From: Candidatus Methylospira mobilis
Lineage (GTDB): Bacteria; Pseudomonadota; Gammaproteobacteria; Methylococcales; Methylococcaceae
DNA: 64,000 bases
Direction: 5' to 3'
Assembly (NCBI RefSeq): GCF_009498235.1
Contig: NZ_CP044205.1
Coordinates: forward strand, 3,535,389 to 3,599,388
This document shows, piece after piece, positions 22,386 through 30,487 of this stretch; positions within the stretch are counted from its first letter, which is position 1; every line of letters starts with the position of its first letter. The position numbers and the translations under genes were made by a program. A model generated the notes under the pieces. That model was given only the letters and a program-made list of their open reading frames with translations. It had not been told where the DNA came from and made no database searches.

Positions 22386-22652
22386 TCAAGCTTCGACAGA
22401 CTGAACAATACTGACGTATTTGCGCTTTTGCGGACCCTTGACATGGAAAAGCACGCGCCCCTCAGCCGTGGCAAACAAGGTATGATCCTTGCCGCAACCC
22501 ACATTTTCACCGGGATGAAACTGCGTGCCGCGCTGACGCACGATAATACTGCCGGCCGGAACAAGCTGACCACCGAACCGCTTTACACCCAAACGCTTGG
22601 ACTCTGAGTCGCGACCGTTTCTGGAACTGCCGCCCGCCTTTTTATGAGCCAT
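22386..22652 (-). CDS. rpmA: 50S ribosomal protein L27
   Basis: 88 residues. N-terminus [20 protein letters not shown] is diagnostic; the tail of L27 reaches the peptidyl transferase centre. The [18 protein letters not shown] and [15 protein letters not shown] blocks are intact. Lies 11 bases after rplU, standard ribosomal operon. Confidence 0.98.
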   Translation of the reverse strand: MAHKKAGGSSRNGRDSESKRLGVKRFGGQLVPAGSIIVRQRGTQFHPGENVGCGKDHTLFATAEGRVLFHVKGPQKRKYVSIVQSVEA

Positions 22653-22663
22653 GAATCTCTCCT

Positions 22664-22975
22664 TTAATCTGAAATAGCAGTGATCAGAATTTCCGTATAA
22701 TTCTGCCGATGCCCTTGACGCTTCATGTAATGCTTACGGCGTCTGAACTTGATAATGTGAACCTTGTCGTGGCGACCGTGAGTTTTCACCGTCGCAGCCA
22801 CCTTACCACCCTCCACAAGCGGCTTGCCAATCTGGATACCTTTATCCGATTGGATCAGCAACACCTGATCGAACTCAATTGTTTGGCCGATCTCGGCAGC
22901 CAGGGATTCAATTTTGAGCGTTTCGCCTTCTTTCACCCTGTACTGCTTGCCGCCCGTTTTGATAACCGCATACAT
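22664..22975 (-). CDS. rplU: 50S ribosomal protein L21
   Basis: 103 residues. Begins [17 protein letters not shown] and contains [20 protein letters not shown], the rRNA-binding KRRKHY region. Start at 22975 rather than the open frame at 22990 because the family begins with MYAV. First gene of the rplU-rpmA transcript with a strong promoter. Confidence 0.98.
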   Translation of the reverse strand: MYAVIKTGGKQYRVKEGETLKIESLAAEIGQTIEFDQVLLIQSDKGIQIGKPLVEGGKVAATVKTHGRHDKVHIIKFRRRKHYMKRQGHRQNYTEILITAISD

Positions 22976-23017
22976 AACGTAAAGCTCCACGAAGCATTAT
23001 TCTTTTGATAATCGCCT

Positions 23018-23046
23018 ATTGTATTTTATAAAGGACTGGGTGTCAA
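23018..23046 (-). promoter_or_regulatory. Strong sigma-70 promoter of rplU
   Basis: On the minus strand TTGACA (23046-23041), exactly 17 bases, then TACAAT (23023-23018). It sits 43 bases upstream of the rplU start. Confidence 0.85.
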
Positions 23047-23110
23047 TATTTTTGCATGGACTGGCCCTGCAATTTTTACTGCAGCGCATGCTCAATCTCG
23101 TTGCGTCACT

Positions 23111-23956
23111 TTACCAGGTTGAGAGCCCCGCCTGCTGCAGACTGATTTCCCACAGCGTCTCCTGCTTTGCTTCGTCAAGACTGAGAGCGGAAGACGGAGC
23201 TTGCCTGCAATTGGAGAAGTATTGTCCGCTGACCCCCTCCACATCCTTCGAGCTGGCGAGATGGATGGATGTTTTTGCGCCTTCTTCCGCGGAAATAAAA
23301 AAAGGGCGAATCAGACGGATCAATAGCTTGAGCCACCCTTTGTTATTTTGCCCGAAGTTGGTCGACACCACTCCCGGATGCAGGCTATTGACGGTTACTC
23401 CGCTGTCTTTCAGCCTGCGCGCCAAGGCATTAGTGAACATTACATTCGCCAATTTGGACAATCTGTAATTGGGCATGCCACCATAGCTTTTCTCGCCTTG
23501 CAGATTATCGAAATCCAGAACTGCGCTACGGTGCGCTATCGAAGCGACATTGACGATGCGGGCGGATTCGGAGGCCTTCAAGGACGGCAACAGCTCATGC
23601 GTCAGCAAGACATAGGCGAGATGATTGAGCGCCCAGGTGCGTTCGAACCCATCCACCGTCAACTCGCGCTCCATAAAAAGCGCGCCTGCATTGTTGAGCA
23701 GCACATCCAGCTTCGGGTATTTCCGCCTGACTTCGCCGCCCAGTCGCCGGACATCGGCAAGCGAAGAACAATCAGCAACAAAGAAATCAACCCGGTTGTT
23801 CGCGCTTTCTCTAGCCAGCCATGCGGCCGTAGCGCGCGTGCGCGCTTCATCGCGCCCGGCGATCGCCACATGCGCGCCCAATTTCGCCAGCCCCAAAGCG
23901 GTTTCCTTTCCTATGCCCGCCGTTGCTCCGGTTACCAAACAAATTTTGTCTTTCAT
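23111..23956 (-). CDS. Short-chain dehydrogenase/reductase, retinol-dehydrogenase-like
   Basis: 281-residue NAD(P)-dependent oxidoreductase. Rossmann motif LVTGATAGIGKETA at residues ~6-19, NNAG near 85, active-site YRLSK (Tyr-x3-Lys), and HPGVVSTNFG. Closest in style to the WWOX/retinol dehydrogenase branch of classical SDRs. Start set at 23956 (MKDKICLVTG); the open frame up to 24112 does not look coding. The substrate cannot be predicted. Stands alone between rplU and tRNA-Leu. Confidence 0.85.
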   Translation of the reverse strand: MKDKICLVTGATAGIGKETALGLAKLGAHVAIAGRDEARTRATAAWLARESANNRVDFFVADCSSLADVRRLGGEVRRKYPKLDVLLNNAGALFMERELTVDGFERTWALNHLAYVLLTHELLPSLKASESARIVNVASIAHRSAVLDFDNLQGEKSYGGMPNYRLSKLANVMFTNALARRLKDSGVTVNSLHPGVVSTNFGQNNKGWLKLLIRLIRPFFISAEEGAKTSIHLASSKDVEGVSGQYFSNCRQAPSSALSLDEAKQETLWEISLQQAGLSTW

Positions 23957-24140
23957 CGGATTCGCTAATGCCTTAACTTGAAAAATCGTGCCAGCATACC
24001 CTTGATTCCAGCCCGAGCCAAGCCGGCACGCATCGGTGCTTCCCGCCCCCCCCGAAGCCATTACAGTATAAAAAATCAGTTTTTGCGGCAAAAAATAAAA
24101 CTCTACAGCCAACTCTCTCCCAAATCAGCCGTTTTTTCGC

Positions 24141-24146
24141 TATAAT
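24141..24146 (+). promoter_or_regulatory. -10 box of tRNA-Leu promoter
   Basis: A perfect TATAAT lies 20 bases before the tRNA. The -35 region is poor. Confidence 0.5.
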
Positions 24147-24166
24147 TATCAATCAAACTCAAGCAA

Positions 24167-24253
24167 GCCTCGGTGGTGAAACTGGTAGACACAAGGGACT
24201 TAAAATCCCTCGCCCTTACCGGCGTGCCGGTTCGATTCCGGCCCGAGGCACCA
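24167..24253 (+). tRNA. tRNA-Leu (anticodon UAA), CCA encoded
   Basis: Acceptor stem GCCTCGG pairs with CCGAGGC. D arm GTGAAACTGGTAGAC, anticodon loop CTTAAAA (UAA) closed by GGGA/TCCC, long class II variable arm, T arm with GGTTCGATTCC, and encoded CCA at 24251-24253. Its 3' end is the likely attachment site of the adjacent integrase-bearing element. Confidence 0.97.
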
Positions 24254-24297
24254 AATCTCTGTTTCACCCCGTCGCATACCGTATCAGAACCCCGCAC

Positions 24298-24321
24298 CCC
24301 GTAAGGCTTAACGGGTTTTTT
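24298..24321 (+). terminator. Terminator after tRNA-Leu
   Basis: Stem CCCGT / ACGGG with eight-base loop followed by TTTTTT, 45 bases after the tRNA. Confidence 0.7.
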
Positions 24322-24354
24322 ATTGTCTCATGCCGTAGCACCCCGTATCATGCA

Positions 24355-24418
24355 ATACCATCAATCTTGCTGGTATATCTGATGGTATTGGCTCATACCA
24401 TTAAACCGATACCATCAA
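24355..24418. repeat. Iterated ATACCATCAA sites before the integrase
   Basis: ATACCATCAA occurs at 24355-24364 and 24409-24418, ATACCATTA at 24395-24403 and an inverted TGATGGTAT at 24380-24388. Spaced short repeats between an attachment site and an integrase gene are typical of integrase arm or excisionase binding sites, and could also autoregulate the gene. Confidence 0.55.
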
Positions 24419-24433
24419 CACGGGGAAATGGGT

Positions 24434-25657
24434 ATGTTGAGCGATATTCAGGTACGCAAAGCCAAGCCGCAAGAGAAGCCTTTCAAGCTGGCTGATGAAC
24501 GCGGCCTTTATCTGTTGGTGAATCCGAACGGCGCGAAGTTGTGGCGCATGAATTACCGATTCACCGGGAAACAAAAAACGCTGGCGCTGGGGGTTTACCC
24601 TGATGTTTCGCTGTCCGATGCCCGCACCAAGCGCGACGAAGCCCGCCAGCTTATGGCGCAAGGCATAGACCCTAGTGCGCAGCGAAAATCAGCGAAGGCC
24701 GCAACAGCGGAGCGCGCCGCAAACAGCTTCGAAGTCATAGCCCGCGAATGGCTGGAGAGCCAGCGCAGCAAGTGGGATACAGGCACCCATGAAAAAATAC
24801 AGGCGCGCCTTGAATCAAACCTTTTTCCCTATCTGGGCGTGCGTCCCATTGCCGAAATTACAGCGCCGGAACAGCTGACCGCATTGCGCCGCGTGGCTGA
24901 ACGTGGGGCGAACCATACCGCCGCGCGCCTGCGTAGCGATGTAAGCCGCATCTTTCGCTTTGCCATTGCCACCGGGCGCGCTGACCGTGACCACGCACGG
25001 GATATTACCGGGGCATTACCAGCGGCCAAAACCGCGCACATGTCAACCATCGTTGAACCGAAGGCCGTAGGCGAGTTATTGCGCGCGCTGGATGGTTACA
25101 CCGGCTTGCCTGTTGTCCGTGCGGCCCTGAAACTTGCGCCGCTGGTATTTCTCAGGCCGGGAGAGTTGGCCGGGGCTGAATGGGGTGAGTTCGATCTTGA
25201 CGCCGGAGAGTGGCGCATACCCGGCGAACGCATGAAGATGGACGGGCGGCACATCGTCCCCTTGTCCGCTCAGGCCGTGGCAATTCTGCGCGATCTGCAC
25301 CCGCTGACCGGCCACCAGCGCTACGTATTCCCCCATGCCCGCAACAAGGGCCAGCACATGAGCCGGGAGACCGTGCGCGCGGCGCTGGTGCGTATGGGTT
25401 ACGGGCCGAGCAGTGAAACGCCGATGACGGCGCACGGCTTCCGGGGTATGGCGTCCACCCTGCTGCATGAGCAGGGCTGGCCGTCCGACATGATAGAGCG
25501 CCAGCTTGCGCACTCCGAGAAAAACAAGGTCAAGGCTGCATACAACCACGCCGAACACTTGCCTGAGCGCCGCAAGATGATGCAGTCCTGGGCCGATTAT
25601 CTGGACGGCTTGAAGGCTGGCGCTGTTGTGATTCCTTTTCTCCAGAAAACCGGATGA
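24434..25657 (+). CDS. Tyrosine integrase of a genomic island or prophage (DUF4102 type)
   Basis: 407-residue site-specific recombinase for insertion into the tRNA-Leu gene. N-terminal arm-binding DUF4102 domain (LSDIQVRKAKPQEKPFKLAD, GLYLLV, LALGVYPDVSLSDAR), core-binding domain ~100-190, catalytic domain with Arg in FLRPGELAGAEW, HGFR, and AAYNHA carrying the Tyr nucleophile. All catalytic residues are present. ATG 24434 is preferred over 24428 because GGGG lies at better spacing. The other attachment site was not found by reading. Confidence 0.92.
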   Translation: MLSDIQVRKAKPQEKPFKLADERGLYLLVNPNGAKLWRMNYRFTGKQKTLALGVYPDVSLSDARTKRDEARQLMAQGIDPSAQRKSAKAATAERAANSFEVIAREWLESQRSKWDTGTHEKIQARLESNLFPYLGVRPIAEITAPEQLTALRRVAERGANHTAARLRSDVSRIFRFAIATGRADRDHARDITGALPAAKTAHMSTIVEPKAVGELLRALDGYTGLPVVRAALKLAPLVFLRPGELAGAEWGEFDLDAGEWRIPGERMKMDGRHIVPLSAQAVAILRDLHPLTGHQRYVFPHARNKGQHMSRETVRAALVRMGYGPSSETPMTAHGFRGMASTLLHEQGWPSDMIERQLAHSEKNKVKAAYNHAEHLPERRKMMQSWADYLDGLKAGAVVIPFLQKTG

Positions 25658-25732
25658 CGCTCAACCTACAGGCGTTGGGATAAAAGCCGGGATCAGTTTA
25701 CAACTGCTCTTTAAAGAGCGCAGGAGGGTTTC

Positions 25733-26062
25733 ATGGCAATGATATTCAGCGATTGGCGCCCACGGATAGCCCTGCGGATGGCCGCAGGAAATGATGAAAT
25801 CAAGCGCTGGCTGAATCAAGCGACCTTCGCCAAGGCATCAACCGGGCATTGGATGGCCTGGAAGGGTGACGATCCCAGCCGCATAGCGGTGCTGCCGCCA
25901 GATCACCCAGAAGGCTCGGAATGTTTTTGGCTTGATAGCTGGGATAAAGACGACACCATCGAAACGGCTATCGAATACGTTGAGTCCGGGCGCTTTGATA
26001 CGGATGACGGTGTAGTGCTGAATCTGCAAATCCTGAATCCAAAAACTGGGGAGTGGGAATAA
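25733..26062 (+). CDS. Hypothetical protein
   Basis: 109-residue soluble acidic protein, unrecognised. A very strong AGGAGGG ribosome site precedes ATG 25733, so it is likely real. Notable residues: MIFSDWRPRIAL, WMAWKGDDPSRIAVLPPDHP and a Trp/Glu-rich end. It follows the integrase by 75 bases and is probably island cargo. Confidence 0.65.
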   Translation: MAMIFSDWRPRIALRMAAGNDEIKRWLNQATFAKASTGHWMAWKGDDPSRIAVLPPDHPEGSECFWLDSWDKDDTIETAIEYVESGRFDTDDGVVLNLQILNPKTGEWE

Positions 26063-26214
26063 TGCATGCCTGAACGCATCTTTTGACTGTTCGTCTATAC
26101 ACCACACCGTAACTGTTGTAGATTTTCCATCGCGCCTAGTCCGGCCAGACGAAAACGGGATTCCTTCACCCGCTGGCGCATCCAGTCTTGAAGGTGCTTC
26201 CTGAAGGTAAAGCG

Positions 26215-26376
26215 ATGCACGATATTTTAAGGCAAACCATTTATTCACTGAATGATCGGAAAGAAAAACTCGAACGCCTCAGTTCGAAGGCCGCAGGACT
26301 CAATGACGACCCATCGTTTCTCGCAATAGAATCGCGGGAATATCTTCCAACGAAAAAACTTACCTGTTGTCGCTGA
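26215..26376 (+). pseudogene. Possible hypothetical gene cut by the IS21 element
   Basis: A small frame begins at ATG 26215 behind AAGG and reads MHDILRQTIYSLNDRKEKLE, a plausible helical protein. It runs into the IS left end at 26365 and stops four codons inside it. It may be a truncated N-terminus. The 26063-26214 stretch before it holds nothing recognised. Confidence 0.35.
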
Positions 26377-26477
26377 CCGAAAACTGACCCATGTAGAGGT
26401 GGTTTGCTGATTCAAAAGTGACCCAGGTGTTCTACTTGCCCTGTCCAATTTTTGGGCAGGAGATAAAGGTGATCACT

Positions 26478-28003
26478 ATGGAAATGATAGGCAAGATACG
26501 GCGGATGTATTTACGCGACAAAATGTCGCTGCATGCGATAGCAAAGCGCACGAGCTTATCGCGCAACACGATACGCAAATGGCTAAGGGCGGAAGAGAAA
26601 GCAGTACCGCCGAAATACCGCAGGATAAAGGCGGACTGCAAGCTCAGCGCGTTTCACCCCACACTGGAACAAGCCCTCAAAGCGGATTCCCATCGCCCCA
26701 AACAGAATCGGCGCACCGCCAAAAATCTGTTTGCACAAATCAGGACGGATGGTTACACGGGCGGTTACAGCCAGGTGACTGCGTTCATTCGCAACTGGCG
26801 TGCTGACTCAGGCAAGAAGCCCCACGCCTTTGTGCCGTTGAAATTTGAGTTTGGCGAAGCCTTCCAGTTTGACTGGAGCGAAGAAGGGTTGGTAATTGGA
26901 GGCATTTACCGGCGCATACAGGTATCGCACCTGAAGCTGTGCGCCAGTCGGGCATTCTGGCTGGTGGCGTATCCGGGCCAAGGGCACGAGATGCTGTTCG
27001 ATGCCCATACGCGCTCCTTTGCGGCGCTGGGTGGCATTCCTCGCCGTGGCATTTACGACAACATGAAGACTGCCGTTGATCGCGTCAACAAAGGTAAGGG
27101 ACGCGTGGTCAATGCGCGCTTTGCCGTGATGCGCGCGCACTACCTGTTCGATGCCGATTTCTGCAACGTGGCATCCGGCTGGGAGAAAGGCGTTGTCGAG
27201 AAGAACGTACAGGACAGTCGGCGGCGCATCTGGCTGGAAGCGCAGAACCAGCGGTTCGGTTCATTCGTCGAACTCAATGTGTGGCTGGGTGATCGCTGCC
27301 GGGCATTATGGGGCGAGTTGCACCATCCCGAGTACAAGGAGCTTAGCGTAGCCGACCTGCTGGAGCAGGAGCGCGCGCACATGATGCCCATGCCGGTTCA
27401 ATTTGATGGGTATGTTGAAAATCCGGCTCGTGTATCGAGCACGTGCCTGATCAATGTACAGCGCAACCACTACTCCGTGCCATGCGAGCTGGCGGGAAAG
27501 ATGGTCAGCGTCCGGCTCTATCCCAATCAAGTCATCGTTGTGTCGGACGACACACTTGTTGCCTGCCACGAGCGCCTGAGACAGAACGTGGACATGTTCG
27601 CTACGACTGGCAACACTACATCACGCTGATCGAACGCAAACCGGGAGCGCTGCGCAATGGCGCCCCGTTCGCAGACATGCCTGTACCACTCAGACAGCTC
27701 AGGCAGGGGCTGATGCGCGATCCGGGCGGAGATCGCTGCATGGCGCAGGTGCTGGCCGCCGTACCACGGGCGGGGCTTGAAGCCGTTATTGTTGCGGTGG
27801 AACTGGTCATCGAGTCCGGCGTGTTGAGTGTGGAACACGTCCTCAACGTACTGGGACGGCTGAATGCGCCGCCCCTTCCACCGAATGTGGAAACGAATTT
27901 GCAGCTCAAGGATGTGCCGCTGGCCAATACCCGCCGATATGATGAGCTGAGGCATGACGCTGAAGCTCACCTCAATGCGGAGGAGATTGATCATGCGCTG
28001 TGA
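26478..28003 (+). pseudogene. istA: istA transposase, frameshifted near its 3' third
   Basis: IS21 transposase with N-terminal helix-turn-helix (MSLHAIAKRTSLSRNTIRKW) and rve/DDE core (FGEAFQFDWSEEGLVIGG, GIYDNMKTAVDRV, GVVEKNVQDSRRR). Compared with copy 2, two extra bases lie near 27579-27582 (CCTGAGACAG versus CCTGACAG). The reading stops at 27629 and the C-terminal part continues in another frame to 28003. The first half is intact. It overlaps istB. Confidence 0.88.
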
Positions 28004-28799
28004 TGTCACTGCTGAACTCAAGGATTTGCGGCTACATGGCATGGCCGGTGCTTGGACAGACCTGATCGCACAAGGGTCTGCATCGACCGATTCGTCGAAA
28101 TGGCTGATCGAACACCTGCTGCAAGCCGAAGCAACGGACCGGCACATGCGCTCAGTGAGAAACCAATTGAATGCGGCCAGGTTTCCGGTACATCGCGACC
28201 TGGCCAGATTCGACTTCGCCGCCTCCAAGGCTGATCGGCCGCTGGTAGAGCAATTGGCAACGCTATCATTCACCGAGACAGCGCAGAACGTGGTGCTTAT
28301 CGGCGGGCCCGGGACAGGCAAGACGCATTTGGCGACCGCCATCGCGGTGTCGGGTATCACCACGCAGAGTAAGCGGGCGCGATTCCATTCGACGGTCGAT
28401 CTGGTCAATGCACTCGAACGCGAGAAACAGGATGGCCGTGCCGGGCGAATCGCCGCATCGTTGATGCGCATGGATGTGCTCATACTCGACGAGCTTGGCT
28501 ATCTGCCGTTCAGCCAAACGGGAGGAGCCTTGCTGTTTCACCTGCTCTCGAAACTGTATGAGCACACCAGTGTGATCATCACGACGAACCTGAGCTTCTC
28601 GGAATGGTCGGGTGTATTCGGTGATGCCAAGATGACGACGGCGTTGCTGGATCGGCTGACGCATCACTGCCACATTGTTGAAACCGGGAATGAGTCATAC
28701 CGGTTTCAGCACAGCAGCATGGCCGCGAAGGCCCGCATCAAATCGAGAGAGCAAACACGAAGAGGAGGCAAAAACGCAGCAGTAGAAGAGCCGTTCTAA
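27993..28799 (+). CDS. istB: IS21 transposition helper ATPase
   Basis: 268-residue AAA+ ATPase needed with IstA for target capture. Walker [12 protein letters not shown], Walker [11 protein letters not shown], and the DnaC/IstB family region [10 protein letters not shown] at the N-terminus. Start 27993 ([16 protein letters not shown]) overlaps istA by 11 bases. Intact, two amino acid differences from copy 2. A long inverted repeat (GCGCGGGGAGTTCAC type) follows the gene inside the IS. Confidence 0.93.
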   Translation: MRCDVTAELKDLRLHGMAGAWTDLIAQGSASTDSSKWLIEHLLQAEATDRHMRSVRNQLNAARFPVHRDLARFDFAASKADRPLVEQLATLSFTETAQNVVLIGGPGTGKTHLATAIAVSGITTQSKRARFHSTVDLVNALEREKQDGRAGRIAASLMRMDVLILDELGYLPFSQTGGALLFHLLSKLYEHTSVIITTNLSFSEWSGVFGDAKMTTALLDRLTHHCHIVETGNESYRFQHSSMAAKARIKSREQTRRGGKNAAVEEPF

Positions 28800-28977
28800 C
28801 CAGGCACGCGCGGGGAGTTCACTACGGTCTCCAAACTTCGTGAACTTCCCGCGCATCTAAAAACTTCAAATCAACAATCTGGTAGACTTATCCACAGTTG
28901 CTGCAACACAAAACAGCAACAGGTCCTGGGTCAAAATTCAATCAGCACTCTGGGGCATTATTCAATCAGCGTTAACA

Positions 28978-29198
28978 AGCAGGCCGTTTGGCAACTCTCT
29001 GAGCCGGTTCCGGGCAGTGGGCATCTTTTCAAGTACCGGTTGTATTGCGGACGGGGCAATGAATGCCTGGTACGTTACGATAACGAGCGCGGCAAGGGCG
29101 ATCACCGCCACATGGATGGGCGGGAAGAAGTCTATATTTTTACCGGTCTGGCGGCGTTGCTTGAAGATTTTTGGAACGATATTGAGAGGCTGACATGA
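28978..29198 (+). pseudogene. DUF6516-like toxin gene, 5' end removed by IS21
   Basis: Directly at the IS right end an open frame without start reads AVWQLSEPVPGSGHLFKYRL, then LVRYDNERGKGDHRHMDGRE and a C-terminal FWNDIERL. These motifs match DUF6516 proteins, usually found paired with a small HTH protein as a putative toxin-antitoxin pair. About the first 20-25 residues are missing. The stop overlaps the next gene (ATGA). Confidence 0.7.
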
Positions 29199-29563
29199 AA
29201 GCAATCATTGAAGTAAGCCGACCCGGCGATTACCGGGCGCGCGCATTGGAAATAGCGAAGCGCGCCGATGCGGGCGCGCCTGCGACGGAATCCGACTACC
29301 ACTTGGGGTTCGAAGATGCCGGACAGCTTTTCTCGGAATTTACCGCAGAACGTTGCCGTATGCTTGATGTGCTGGCGGCTACCGGTGCGCAGTCGATTTA
29401 TGCACTGGCTAAACGACTGAGGCGCAATTACAGCAATGTGCACCGTGATGTGCAGGCCATGATCGAACGCGACATAATTGCAAAAGATGACGACGGCCGG
29501 GTGTATGTACCGTGGGACAGCGTGGATATTCGCGTTACCCTGGGCAGTTCAAGAGCGGCATAA
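29195..29563 (+). CDS. Winged-helix DNA-binding protein, putative antitoxin (HVO_A0114-like)
   Basis: 122 residues. The C-terminal half is a MarR-like winged helix (QSIYALAKRLRRNYSNVHRD, then a wing DDDGRVYVPWDSVDI). The N-terminal half begins KAIIEVSRPGDYRARALEIA. Such proteins follow DUF6516 genes. Here the partner has lost its start to IS21, so this is an orphan antitoxin/repressor. Intact start ATG 29195 overlapping the upstream stop. Confidence 0.72.
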   Translation: MKAIIEVSRPGDYRARALEIAKRADAGAPATESDYHLGFEDAGQLFSEFTAERCRMLDVLAATGAQSIYALAKRLRRNYSNVHRDVQAMIERDIIAKDDDGRVYVPWDSVDIRVTLGSSRAA

Positions 29564-29657
29564 CCTAGTCCTGCCGTCTGGCTGGGCTTTCTCATATCTG
29601 AGGTACGCCCGACTACATTCAAGATGTCGGGCAAGATGACACTCACTCAAGAAATAA

Positions 29658-29679
29658 GGGGTCAGATACCGTCTTTTGC
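29658..29679 (+). repeat. Inverted repeat, left copy (REP/RAYT-type)
   Basis: GGGGTCAGATACCGTCTTTT and two more bases; its inverted copy is at 30423-30443 (20 of 20 core bases match). A related motif GGGGCAGGTCTTGAGTTTTGC lies at 30364. These GGGGTCAG..TTTTGC repeats commonly border REP-associated tyrosine transposase loci. Confidence 0.6.
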
Positions 29680-29689
29680 GCGCTTTCGG

Positions 29690-29815
29690 GGATAGACTGA
29701 GTACGACAGGATTGGCGCCGAAGGCGGTGGTGGGAGCAGTGATGCGCAAACTGGCACATCTTAATTTACGGGGTAATCAAATCGGGGCAGCCGTTTGATG
29801 TCAATCATTCAAGTC
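29690..29815 (+). pseudogene. IS110-family transposase remnant (C-terminus)
   Basis: In two adjoining frames the sequence reads GLAPKAVVGAVMRKLAHL and then LIYGVIKSGQPFD, the C-terminal end of IS110/IS1111-type transposases. Only ~40 codons remain, with a frameshift. Confidence 0.5.
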
Positions 29816-29881
29816 TCAGGCTTGACTTACAAGACGGTATCTCGTATCCGTAAACCAATTATTAAATTTAAAATCATCAGT

Positions 29882-30310
29882 ATGACTGATATTCCAACAG
29901 TTTCACTTGCCATTCGCGAAGCAGTGGCGCCGGTATTCCTGTTAACCGGCATAGGTTCATTTCTAGCGGTTCTTACCAATCGTTTGGTTCGGTCGGTGGA
30001 TCGTTACCAGCGCTTTAATGAACTTTCCGCCGAGCGCGTGACAGAAGCTTGCCGCTATGAAATCGACATTATTTATCATCGGATACGCTGGATTCGGCGT
30101 GCGATAAGTTTGTGTACCTTTTCAGCACTGTGCGTTTGTCTGTCGATCGCTTCACTTTTTCTCTCCGTTGAATTAGGAGTGGATTTATCCAAGGCGGTGT
30201 CGATTCTTTTTGTCGCCGCCATGCTGGCATTAATTTCCGGTTTACTGTGCTTCCTCCGCGAAATCAGTTTGGCCACCAAGGAAGTCATCAATGTTTCACA
30301 CCGATCCTGA
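29882..30310 (+). CDS. DUF2721 membrane protein
   Basis: 142 residues. N-terminal helix with REAVAPVFLLTGIGSFLAVL followed by TNRLVRSVDRYQR, the DUF2721 signature, then two C-terminal helices (ISLCTFSALCVCLSIASLFL and SILFVAAMLALISGLLCFL). Function unknown in the family. Start at ATG 29882; an upstream in-frame ATG (29795) lies in the IS110 remnant. The gene is bracketed by the inverted repeats at 29658 and 30423. Confidence 0.75.
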   Translation: MTDIPTVSLAIREAVAPVFLLTGIGSFLAVLTNRLVRSVDRYQRFNELSAERVTEACRYEIDIIYHRIRWIRRAISLCTFSALCVCLSIASLFLSVELGVDLSKAVSILFVAAMLALISGLLCFLREISLATKEVINVSHRS

Positions 30311-30422
30311 TAGTGTCTCGATTAAAATGGGTAACGGCTATCCATGCTGACGCAAAACAAAAGGGGCAGGTCTTGAGTTTTGCTATTCGCGAGCCCACCG
30401 TATCGTAAAGAAACAGCGACTA

Positions 30423-30443
30423 GCAAAAGACGGTATCTGACCC
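30423..30443 (-). repeat. Inverted repeat, right copy (REP/RAYT-type)
   Basis: Reverse complement of the repeat at 29658-29679. Together they enclose the DUF2721 gene and the IS110 remnant. Confidence 0.6.
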
Positions 30444-30487
30444 TAAATTTCTTACTATTAGCGTACCTTATGGTCTTGACTGGTGTG

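Larger units (their letters stand above)
26365..28977 (+). mobile_element. IS21-family insertion sequence, copy 1
   Basis: 2613 bp, ends TG..CA with imperfect ~26-bp inverted repeats (TGTTGTCGCTGACCGAAAAC and, at the right end, TGTTAACGCTGATTGAATAA). Both ends also repeat a subterminal block (GCTGATT...TGACCCAGG), the multiple terminal repeats of IS21. It holds istA (frameshifted) and istB. Ends were set by comparison with copy 2 at 47874-50483. No target duplication is seen at this copy. Confidence 0.93.

Noticed and set aside
27527-28483. 318-aa minus-strand ORF across istA/istB (also 48814-49869)
   Set aside because: Shadow of the IS21 genes; repeated only because the IS is repeated.
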